From assembly GCA_947259235.1 (NCBI GenBank), contig CAMYLL010000016.1:1-16298 (forward strand): a DNA stretch of 16,298 nt, in the 5' to 3' direction. The notes below the pieces were generated by a model. That model did no database searches, was not told the DNA's origin, and was given only the letters and a program-made list of their open reading frames with translations. Source of the stretch: an uncultured Pseudodesulfovibrio sp. Its GTDB lineage: Bacteria; Desulfobacterota; Desulfovibrionia; Desulfovibrionales; Desulfovibrionaceae. Made by a program: the position numbers and the translations under genes. Below, piece after piece: positions 7,258-12,729 of this stretch (position 1 is its first letter; every line of letters begins with the position of its first letter).

Positions 7258-7428
7258 CTACGCGCCGGTGGTGTGCAGGGGAGCCAGCCCGCAATAGCCC
7301 TGCTCCCGGGCGTCGTCGGCCCAGCGCCACATCATGCACATGGTCCCCTGGCACATTTTCATCTTGTCGTCGCTGGTCTTGAGCAGGGGGCAGAACTTGA
7401 ATTTGGCTTCGCTTTCGCTGGTGTTCAC
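7258..7428 (-). CDS. Small cysteine-containing protein, 56 residues, unknown function
   Basis: The ORF starts at a GTG with an ideal ribosome binding site (AAGGAG, six bases before GTG at 7428). It encodes MNTSESEAKFKFCPLLKTSD, then a part with CQGTMCMMWR and YCGLAPLHTTGA at the end. Four cysteines (C13, C26, C31, C46) with spacing C-x12-C-x4-C-x14-C suggest a metal site or disulfide/thiol function; there is no signal peptide, so cytoplasmic is more likely. The stop (TAG at 7260-7258) is 42 nt before the fliJ start, consistent with one transcript. I do not recognise a named family; short proteins with an N-terminal CPLL and C-x4-C-x-x-W are familiar only as hypotheticals in deltaproteobacteria. 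Its GTG start and size explain why it could be overlooked. Confidence 0.72.
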   Translation of the reverse strand: MNTSESEAKFKFCPLLKTSDDKMKMCQGTMCMMWRWADDAREQGYCGLAPLHTTGA

Positions 7429-7456
7429 GAGGGACTCCTTGCGGCTTGATGTGGAA

Positions 7457-7486
7457 ATGGCGCGCCGCAGGGGTGCGGCGCGCCAT
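7457..7486. other. Perfect 12-bp hairpin between the unknown exported protein gene and the small Cys ORF
   Basis: ATGGCGCGCCGC (7457-7468) and GCGGCGCGCCAT (7475-7486) are exact inverted repeats around a 6-nt loop. It lies 27 nt after the stop of the minus-strand exported-protein gene and 28 nt before the small ORF. On the minus strand only UU follows the stem, so as a terminator it is weak; it may instead set the 3' end of the upstream mRNA or a processing boundary. The 28-nt gap leaves no room for a promoter between it and the small ORF. Confidence 0.65.
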
Positions 7487-7513
7487 CATGATACCTTTCT
7501 TTTTCCGTTCAGG

Positions 7514-8797
7514 CTAGCTACCGGGGACGGCCGCCTGTTCCGTGCTCGGCGCGGCGGGCGCTTCGGCCACGGGCGAGGCGCACATGTCCAGCAGGGCCTC
7601 CATGCCGATCATGCACTTGAGCCTTTCCAGGGCGAGCACGCTCTTGCGTGCGTCGGCGTCCAAAACTTCGGCATACCCGCCGTCGGCGATGACGCGGGCG
7701 TATTCCCTGCTTTGGAGTTTGGGATTGTCCTTGAACCGGATCTCGAAGTTTTTGGCGTATTCCTTGATCTGCTGGTCGATGACTGGCTTGGGCATGGCGG
7801 CCACGGCGCGCATGCCTGCGGCGACCTCGTCCGGGGTCAGCGTTGCGGATTCGAGCACCTTGCTGAAGCTGCGGGCATAGCGCAGGCTGCCGTCGTAGAT
7901 GTGGCCGCGCTTGACCACGTTCATCCCGGCCCATCCGGCCTTGAGCCACTTGAACAGGAAGACGGAGCTCCTGGGGGCCACGGCGTCGTGTTCGGTAAAG
8001 ACCTGGACCGAGCCGGAGCGGTACATGAAGGTGTCCATCCAGCCGATCATGCCCTTGTTGAGGCCCTCGATGCCGGAGTAGAAGTAGTCCCATTCCTGGT
8101 CGTCCAGGATGGCGCCCTTGCGGCCCACGTCGGATTTCTCGGGCTGCTCGGAGATGGAGATGGCCACGTTCTTGCCGTCATGCTTGAGCAGGATGATCAG
8201 CCTGTCCAGGTCGTAGCGGTAATATGCCTCGGCAAAGGAATCCGGTGTGTTGACCTCGAACTCGCGGCCGCGGACCAGCACGGGCTTGTCCAGGCTGGGA
8301 AGCTCGTCCCACAGGCGGCGGGGCCGGGTGAGGAACTCGCTGCCCTCGTGCCAGCCCGAGAGGCGGAGCACGGCCGGGCACAGCAGGAAGTTGGGGATGT
8401 CCGGGTTGTAGAAATAGCGCAGGATGGTCTCAAGGGTGGTGGGGACCTCCTTGCGCAGGCAGACGCCCAGGCCGCCGAAGCGGCGGGCGGGCGCGATGTC
8501 CTTGGGGTCGTCCTGCATGGTGGTCACGAAGTCCAGCATGGGCTTGACCTTGGCCGGGTCAAAGGACGCGTCCGGGGCATGGAGCACCTCGAAGAGGTAG
8601 TCGATGCTCTCCTCCACGCTGCCGTCGAGGGGGGTGGGGGTCTTGGCGAGCTGAACGTCCATGATGCCCGTCTCGTCATCCTCGGCCATGGCCGGGGCGG
8701 GTATGAGCAGGGCGGCGCAGACGGTCAGGGCCAGGAGCCCGGCCAGGAACGCGGCGGGCACAGAAAAGCGCCCGGTATTACAAGTGGTTTTTTTCAT
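7514..8797 (-). CDS. Exported protein of unknown function
   Basis: A 427-residue protein with a signal peptide (hydrophobic core about 14-34, probable cleavage after AMA at 38) and an Ala/Pro-rich C-terminal tail. No named domain was recognised. The body is acidic/mixed with recognisable aromatic patches (WDYFYSGIEGLN at 236-247, IGWMDTFMYR at 251-260, LFKWLKAGWAGMN at 281-293), which hint at a folded periplasmic domain. Cysteines at 113 and 140, and two near the C-terminus, could form disulfides. It is transcribed from a good promoter at 8858-8886; a small stem CCCGC/GCGGG (8816-8830) sits just before a GGAGG tract that is rather far (about 13 nt) from the ATG. The hairpin at 7457-7486 closes the gene. 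Function unknown; it need not be related to the flagellar genes downstream. Confidence 0.82.
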   Translation of the reverse strand: MKKTTCNTGRFSVPAAFLAGLLALTVCAALLIPAPAMAEDDETGIMDVQLAKTPTPLDGSVEESIDYLFEVLHAPDASFDPAKVKPMLDFVTTMQDDPKDIAPARRFGGLGVCLRKEVPTTLETILRYFYNPDIPNFLLCPAVLRLSGWHEGSEFLTRPRRLWDELPSLDKPVLVRGREFEVNTPDSFAEAYYRYDLDRLIILLKHDGKNVAISISEQPEKSDVGRKGAILDDQEWDYFYSGIEGLNKGMIGWMDTFMYRSGSVQVFTEHDAVAPRSSVFLFKWLKAGWAGMNVVKRGHIYDGSLRYARSFSKVLESATLTPDEVAAGMRAVAAMPKPVIDQQIKEYAKNFEIRFKDNPKLQSREYARVIADGGYAEVLDADARKSVLALERLKCMIGMEALLDMCASPVAEAPAAPSTEQAAVPGS

Positions 8798-8857
8798 GCG
8801 GTACTGTGAATCCTCCCCGCGATCAGCGGGCTGGTGGTGTAGCTGGTGTATATTTAC

Positions 8858-8886
8858 TAGATAGTAATGTTCGGAACGTTTGGCAA
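8858..8886 (-). promoter_or_regulatory. Sigma-70-type promoter for the exported-protein gene, with operator-like motif in the spacer
   Basis: On the minus strand TTGCCA (8886-8881) and TATCTA (8863-8858) are separated by exactly 17 bp. The expected start near 8851 gives a leader of about 54 nt. The spacer contains GTTCCGAAC (8877-8869), an odd palindrome (GTTC-N-GAAC) placed where a bound repressor would occlude RNA polymerase. The element lies in the 129-bp gap after dinB, in AT-richer sequence than its surroundings. Confidence 0.65.
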
Positions 8887-8926
8887 GCGCGTGATTTGTG
8901 TGGCTGTATTGGTCTGCAATGACAGA

Positions 8927-10099
8927 CTATTTCTTCTTTTTCAGCGAGAGAAGGTCCACCCGGGTCACCGCCCGGCTGCCGAACCTGCGGCGTACGGCGT
9001 CCACGGCCAGGTCCAGCTCGCTCGATGCCTCGGCCGTGCCGGGGGCATCCTCGAACAGGGAAATCTGCCGCGTGCGGGCCTCGAAGTTGGACACGCCCAC
9101 GCCGATGAGACGCACGGCCCGGCGCAGCTCCAGCTGGTCGAGCAGCTCGCGGGCGGTCTCGAAGATCAGGGCGGTGGCGTCGGTGCGCGCATCAAGACTC
9201 TTGCTGCGCGTGATCTGGCTGAAGTCCGCATACTTGACCTTGAGGGTCACGGTGCGGCCCTTGTAGCCGTGGGCGCGCAGGTCGGCCCCCACCCGCTCGG
9301 ACTGGGCCAGAATCCAGCGCGTCAGCTCTTCCCGGTCGGTGGTGTCGCGGGCAAAGGTGTTCTCCGCGCTGCAGCTCTTGGCCTCGCTGGTGGGGATCAC
9401 GCCGCGCGGGTCGATGCCCCCGGCCCGGTCGTGCAGCACGCCGCCATACTTGCCCAGCCGCTGCTCCCAGTAGTCGCGCGGCTTGTGCAGAACGTCGCCG
9501 CAGGTGCGCACACCCAGACGCCGCAGCGCCTCCACCAGCTTGGCCCCCACGCCCGGAACCCTGCCCACGGGCAGTTGGCGCAGGAACCCCTCCATGTCGT
9601 CCGGCCCGAGGATGAACATGCCGTCCGGCTTGTTCACGTCCGAGGCGATCTTTGCCAGGAAGCGCACCGGGGCCGCGCCCACGGAGCAGGTCAGCCCCGT
9701 GACCTCGTGCACCCGCGCCTTGATCCGCCGCCCCACCTCGTCAATGGGGCCGAAGAGCCGCTCAAGCCCGGTTCCGTCCAGATACGCCTCGTCCACACTC
9801 GCCTGCTCCACGGTGGGGGAGAACTCGCGAAGGGTGTCCATGACCTGGCCGGACACTTCCTTGTAGCGGCCCATGCGGCCGGAGACGAGCAGGATGTCCG
9901 GGCAGAGGCGGCGCGCCTTGACCACGCTCATGGCAGAGCGCACGCCCCTCCTGCGCGCCTCGTAGCTGGCGGCCGAGACCACGCTGCGGTCGGACGTGCC
10001 GCCCACGGCCAGGGGTTTGCCCCGGTACTCGGGATGGTCCAGCTGCTCCACCGAGGCGAAGAAGGCGTCCATGTCTATATGAAGAATCCAGGTCTGCAT
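8927..10099 (-). CDS. dinB: DNA polymerase IV (Y-family translesion polymerase)
   Basis: A 390-residue Y-family polymerase. The catalytic metal ligands are D9 (HIDMDAFFASVEQ, 7-19) and D103/E104 in SVDEAYLDG (101-109); the thumb has the PGVGAKLVEALRRLG helix-hairpin-helix stretch, followed by the little-finger domain. Near the C-terminus RQISLFED provides a good match to the beta-clamp-binding motif QxxLF, followed by about 40 further residues ending in a KKKK tail. Start 10099 is the only one that keeps D9 near the N-terminus. There is only a modest GG-containing tract before it, and a candidate promoter (10106-10134) would produce an almost leaderless mRNA. The gene follows the RNA methyltransferase gene after 118 nt. 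No LexA-type box could be confirmed. Confidence 0.95.
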   Translation of the reverse strand: MQTWILHIDMDAFFASVEQLDHPEYRGKPLAVGGTSDRSVVSAASYEARRRGVRSAMSVVKARRLCPDILLVSGRMGRYKEVSGQVMDTLREFSPTVEQASVDEAYLDGTGLERLFGPIDEVGRRIKARVHEVTGLTCSVGAAPVRFLAKIASDVNKPDGMFILGPDDMEGFLRQLPVGRVPGVGAKLVEALRRLGVRTCGDVLHKPRDYWEQRLGKYGGVLHDRAGGIDPRGVIPTSEAKSCSAENTFARDTTDREELTRWILAQSERVGADLRAHGYKGRTVTLKVKYADFSQITRSKSLDARTDATALIFETARELLDQLELRRAVRLIGVGVSNFEARTRQISLFEDAPGTAEASSELDLAVDAVRRRFGSRAVTRVDLLSLKKKK

Positions 10100-10105
10100 G
10101 GCCCT

Positions 10106-10134
10106 GATATAGCCGCTGACGGGCGATTTGTTAA
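10106..10134 (-). promoter_or_regulatory. Candidate promoter immediately before dinB
   Basis: On the minus strand TTAACA (10134-10129) and TATATC (10111-10106) are 17 bp apart. Only six bases separate the -10 element from the dinB ATG, so transcription would begin at or next to the start codon. Either dinB mRNA is leaderless, or this match is fortuitous and dinB is read from further upstream. Confidence 0.4.
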
Positions 10135-10146
10135 GAGAATGCCGAC

Positions 10147-10170
10147 GGCCGCGCCGTGGGCCGCGCCGTG
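10147..10170. repeat. Perfect 12-bp tandem duplication upstream of dinB
   Basis: GGCCGCGCCGTG occurs twice head to tail (10147-10158 and 10159-10170). The second copy runs into a 10-bp palindrome TGCGTACGCA (10169-10178). It lies just upstream of the candidate dinB -35 element. It may be a recent slippage duplication or a pair of protein-binding sites. Confidence 0.6.
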
Positions 10171-10217
10171 CGTACGCATTCCTGCGACGCCCCGGGAAGG
10201 CCTGTGGAGAGTGTACT

Positions 10218-10964
10218 CTATTTCTTCGCAGGACCGTACTTGTCCACGAACCACTGCACCTGACGGCACACGCCCATGAGCAGGTTGAACTCATTGCGCT
10301 TGAGGTTGATCTTGGCAAAGAAGCGGCGCACCGGGAGCATCCAGTAGTCCGGGTTGTCGTCCTTGAGAAAGTCGATGGCCAGGAGGCTTTGCTGGAGGTT
10401 TTGGAAGAGGGCCTCCTGCTCCTGCACCGTGGTGGCGCGCTCCTGGGGCGGCCCGTCCGGGGTGAAGGGGGCGTCCAGGGCGCGCTTGAAGCACTCGTAG
10501 AGCACCACGACCACGGCCTGGGCCAGGTTGAGGGACGTGCCTTCGCGGCTGGTGGGGATGGTCATCAGGCCGGAGCAGATGGAGGTCTCGTCGTTGGTCA
10601 GCCCCTTGTCTTCGGGGCCGAAGACGATGGCTACCCGGCCGCCGGAGCGCAGCCGTTCGTCCACCACACCGGCCAGGGTCGCCGGGGACATGATGCCTTT
10701 GCGCCAGCCGCCGGTGCGGGCCGTGGTTCCGTAGACGGCGGTGAATCCTTCCACGGCCTCGGCCAGGGTTTCCACAATCTGTGCGCCTTCGAGGATGTGG
10801 CGGGCATGGGCCGTGGCCAGGGGGCGCGCCTTGTCCATGTCGAAGTTGTACGGGGCCACCAGGATGAGCCGGGACACGCCCATATTCAGGCAGGCGCGGG
10901 CTGCGGAGCCTACGTTCTCAGGGTATTTGGGCCGGAAGAGGACTACGGCCAGATCGTCGAGCAT
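10218..10964 (-). CDS. TrmJ/TrmH-family RNA 2'-O-methyltransferase (SPOUT)
   Basis: A 248-residue SPOUT methyltransferase. The three conserved motifs are present: PENVGSAAR at 15-23, FGPEDKGLTNDE at 115-126 and IPTSREGTSLNLAQA at 136-150, the last forming the trefoil knot that binds SAM. The C-terminal helical extension (about 165-248) is typical of the TrmJ-like group 1 enzymes, which methylate the 2'-hydroxyl of nucleotide 32 in tRNA, though the exact target here cannot be read from the sequence. GGAG lies seven bases before the ATG. A minus-strand promoter candidate is at 11033-11060. It is divergent from the TRAP cluster. Confidence 0.92.
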   Translation of the reverse strand: MLDDLAVVLFRPKYPENVGSAARACLNMGVSRLILVAPYNFDMDKARPLATAHARHILEGAQIVETLAEAVEGFTAVYGTTARTGGWRKGIMSPATLAGVVDERLRSGGRVAIVFGPEDKGLTNDETSICSGLMTIPTSREGTSLNLAQAVVVVLYECFKRALDAPFTPDGPPQERATTVQEQEALFQNLQQSLLAIDFLKDDNPDYWMLPVRRFFAKINLKRNEFNLLMGVCRQVQWFVDKYGPAKK

Positions 10965-11032
10965 GTCGTTTCTCCGTCTTGCGTGAACGCCCGTTTCGGC
11001 CGGAACGCCCGGCCTCCGTTATGCGTGTCCGG

Positions 11033-11060
11033 CATGTAGCACATGGCCCGCAGATGTCAA
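11033..11060 (-). promoter_or_regulatory. Candidate promoter of the RNA methyltransferase gene
   Basis: A perfect TTGACA -35 hexamer (11060-11055 on the minus strand) precedes a weak -10 TACATG (11038-11033) by 16 bp. The start would be near 11026, giving a leader of about 60 nt that includes the GGCCGG/CCGGCC hairpin. Confidence 0.35.
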
Positions 11061-11211
11061 AGGGCGAGGCAGGGGGCGAGCCGTTCGAGACAGGCGCGGC
11101 GCACTCTCTGCCTGATGCATTGGGTGTTGTGTGTCGTGTTGGTGATGTTGCATTGCAGTATGTGAAGCGTTGTCGATTTCAGTGATGGTGTTTTTCGATC
11201 CACGATACGGA

Positions 11212-11227
11212 TTGACTGATCAGTTAA
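11212..11227. promoter_or_regulatory. Operator-like palindrome 1
   Basis: TTGACTGATCAGTTAA is a 16-bp palindrome with one mismatch against the ideal TTGACTGATCAGTCAA. It is the leftmost of three related sites, with its centre about 55 bp from the next. Confidence 0.6.
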
Positions 11228-11266
11228 CATGGTGTTGCGGCCATATGTCCTTCGTATCATCCATGA

Positions 11267-11282
11267 TTGACCGCTCAGTCAA
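11267..11282. promoter_or_regulatory. Operator-like palindrome 2
   Basis: TTGACCGCTCAGTCAA shares the outer TTGAC/GTCAA arms and the right half TCAGTCAA with the ideal sequence of site 1. It lies about 55 bp from site 1 and 50 bp from site 3, centre to centre. Confidence 0.6.
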
Positions 11283-11314
11283 CTCTCATGGTCGCACATA
11301 ACGCCCCGGAGCGC

Positions 11315-11334
11315 TTGACTGATTGCTCCGTCAA
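11315..11334. promoter_or_regulatory. Operator-like palindrome 3 (wider spacing)
   Basis: TTGACTGATTGCTCCGTCAA has the same left half (TTGACTGA) and a near-identical right half (TCCGTCAA), but with 4 extra bases between them. If TATAAA at 11356-11361 is the -10 element, its centre falls near -43, where a class II activator would touch RNA polymerase; TTGACT itself also resembles a -35 hexamer, though it is 35 bp upstream of TATAAA. Confidence 0.5.
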
Positions 11335-11355
11335 AAGGCAATGATATTGAATCTC

Positions 11356-11361
11356 TATAAA
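11356..11361 (+). promoter_or_regulatory. Possible -10 element of the TRAP operon
   Basis: TATAAA in the context CTCTATAAAAATC, with no acceptable -35 hexamer 16-18 bp upstream. This suggests an activator-dependent promoter or a chance match. The start would be near 11368, giving a leader of about 170 nt to the TAXI gene. Confidence 0.3.
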
Positions 11362-11434
11362 AATCAAGGCGTGACGCTGTGCTCTGCGGATAAAATGCAT
11401 TGAAAAATTTGTGTTTTTGTGACACAACATGCTA

Positions 11435-11469
11435 CCGGTTGGAGTCCTTCTCCGACCGGGGTGTTTTTT
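11435..11469 (+). terminator. Intrinsic terminator / attenuator in the TAXI leader
   Basis: CCGGTTGGAG (11435-11444) pairs with CTCCGACCGG (11450-11459) over 10 bp (one G-U pair) around a 5-nt loop, followed by GGTG and TTTTTT (11464-11469). It points toward the TAXI gene and lies 72 nt before its ATG, with no gene immediately upstream on this strand. It therefore either attenuates the TRAP operon or ends a small transcript of roughly 100 nt. Confidence 0.75.
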
Positions 11470-11499
11470 ATCCTGTCCAATGCTGGCGGATGAAAATAG

Positions 11500-11530
11500 T
11501 TGCGGTCCATACTAACATTCTTGCGGTCCA
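11500..11530 (+). repeat. 10-bp direct repeat just before the TAXI ribosome binding site
   Basis: TTGCGGTCCA occurs at 11500-11509 and 11521-11530, a 21-bp period (two helical turns). The second copy abuts AGGAGG (11531-11536). A related TTGCGGCCATA is found at 11235-11245. It could be a tandem protein-binding site or an mRNA element controlling translation. Confidence 0.55.
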
Positions 11531-11540
11531 AGGAGGAATC

Positions 11541-12509
11541 ATGAAACGGATTTTAATCTTTGCCCTGGCCCTCGTGGTGGTGCTCGGCATGTCTTTCTCG
11601 GCTCAGGCCAAAAAACGCTACGTCTTCGGCGGCGGCCCGGCCGGCGGTACGTTCCAGGTGGTGGCCAACGCCATCCAGGTCTTCGGCCCACTCAAGAACA
11701 ACCCGGACTTTTCCATCAAGGCCCAGTCCTCGGGCGGTTCCACCGAGAACCTGCGCACCGTCAACGCCGGTCGCGCGCAGTTCGGCACAGTCTATGCGGG
11801 CGAGGTCTTCCTTGGCCGTGAAGGCAAGCTGACCGGCGATCCCAACAAATATGAAAACGTCATGGCCGTGGGCTACCTCTATGGCGCCCCCGCCCAGCTC
11901 GTGATTCGCAAGGGCTCCGGCATCACCTCCACCAAGGACCTGGTCGGCAAGAAGGTCGGCGTGGGCAATGCTGGCTCCGGCGCTTTTGCCAACTGCGAGC
12001 GCTTCTTCACCCACATGGGCATCTGGGACAAGATCGAGCGCAACGCCATGGGCTACAACGATGCGGCCCAGGCCTTCGGCAACGAGCAGCTCGACGCCTT
12101 CTGGCTGTTCACCGCCTTCCCGTCCGGCGCCGTCATCATGGCCGCCCAGACCAACGACATCGACCTGGTCGACCTGGCCGCCGATGCCGAGGCGACCGGC
12201 TACTTCAAGAAATACCCCTACTTCGGCCGTCTGTCCGTGCCCGCCGGGACCTACCGCGGCGTGGACCACGACACCCCGTCCTTCTTCGACTCCGCCCTGC
12301 TGGTGGCCAACTCCAAGGTCGATGCGGACCATGTCTACGAGCTGCTGAAGGCCGTCTGGTCCGACGCGGGCCTCAAGCATATGGTCGAGCAGAAGAAGAC
12401 CTTCAAGGAAATGAGCGTTGCCAACGGACTCAAGGGTATCGACCCCGCCGTCATCCCCCTGCATCCCGGAGCCGTGAAGTTCTGGAAGGAGATGGGCGTC
12501 CTCAAGTAG
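11541..12509 (+). CDS. TRAP transporter substrate-binding protein, TAXI family (soluble periplasmic)
   Basis: A 322-residue receptor with a signal peptide (hydrophobic 4-20, cleavage after AQA at 23). The TAXI signature GGGPAGGTF spans 30-38 and SSGGSTENLR 63-72; the latter contacts substrate in this fold. TAXI receptors pass solutes, usually dicarboxylates or amino-acid-like compounds, to a TRAP permease driven by an ion gradient; the ligand cannot be named here. AAGGAGG lies five bases before the ATG. The in-frame open stretch back to 11400 runs across the terminator and is not coding. The fused permease follows after 220 nt. A paralogue with a different N-terminus follows the permease. Confidence 0.93.
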   Translation: MKRILIFALALVVVLGMSFSAQAKKRYVFGGGPAGGTFQVVANAIQVFGPLKNNPDFSIKAQSSGGSTENLRTVNAGRAQFGTVYAGEVFLGREGKLTGDPNKYENVMAVGYLYGAPAQLVIRKGSGITSTKDLVGKKVGVGNAGSGAFANCERFFTHMGIWDKIERNAMGYNDAAQAFGNEQLDAFWLFTAFPSGAVIMAAQTNDIDLVDLAADAEATGYFKKYPYFGRLSVPAGTYRGVDHDTPSFFDSALLVANSKVDADHVYELLKAVWSDAGLKHMVEQKKTFKEMSVANGLKGIDPAVIPLHPGAVKFWKEMGVLK

Positions 12510-12537
12510 GCGATTCCTCCACCGACACAGAGTTATA

Positions 12538-12561
12538 CGGGCGGGGCGCATGCCCCGCCCG
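12538..12561 (+). other. Strong intercistronic hairpin between TAXI gene and permease
   Basis: CGGGCGGGGC (12538-12547) and GCCCCGCCCG (12552-12561) are exact inverted repeats with a 4-nt loop, 28 nt after the TAXI stop. There is no U run. A second smaller stem, GCCCC/GGGGC, follows (12571-12587). Such structures usually protect the upstream mRNA so that more receptor than permease is made. The rest of the 220-bp gap is very GC-rich and shows no ORF or promoter that I can support. Confidence 0.7.
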
Positions 12562-12729
12562 ATTCCCGCCGCCCCGGCGTGCGGGGCCTGCCGCAGCGGT
12601 CACGCCACGCGGCGGGTGCATAGATACGCGCGGCGCGCCCCGGCCCGGCAGATGGCCGGATGACGGCACGCCGACGCGGTATGGCATCACTGTATCAACC
12701 ACTGCCCGCGCGGCAGTCGCGAGTGCGCA

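Larger units (their letters stand above)
10965..11540. promoter_or_regulatory. Large regulatory region between the RNA methyltransferase and the TRAP cluster
   Basis: This 576-bp non-coding stretch is clearly richer in A/T than its surroundings from about 11100 on. From left to right: a GGCCGG/CCGGCC hairpin (10998-11014), the methyltransferase promoter candidate, about 150 bp with nothing recognised, three palindromic operator-like sites, a -10-like TATAAA (11356-11361), a terminator inside the presumed TRAP leader, a 10-bp direct repeat and the TAXI ribosome binding site. No convincing gene was found; the short ORFs here lack ribosome binding sites and the codon use of neighbours. Confidence 0.6.

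Noticed and set aside
7334..8809. Long plus-strand frame opposite the exported-protein gene
   Set aside because: The minus-strand gene has a signal peptide, promoter and following hairpin; the plus frame has none and would also cover the small Cys ORF.
11057..11260. 67-codon minus-strand ORF in the TRAP/methyltransferase spacer
   Set aside because: No ribosome binding site, atypical codon use, and it overlaps operator site 1 and the methyltransferase promoter candidate.
11341..11403. 20-codon ORF (MILNLYKNQGVTLCSADKMH) as a leader peptide for the TRAP attenuator
   Set aside because: AAAAGG is too close to the ATG for a normal ribosome binding site, it has no codon run typical of attenuation, and it would start before the predicted transcription start.
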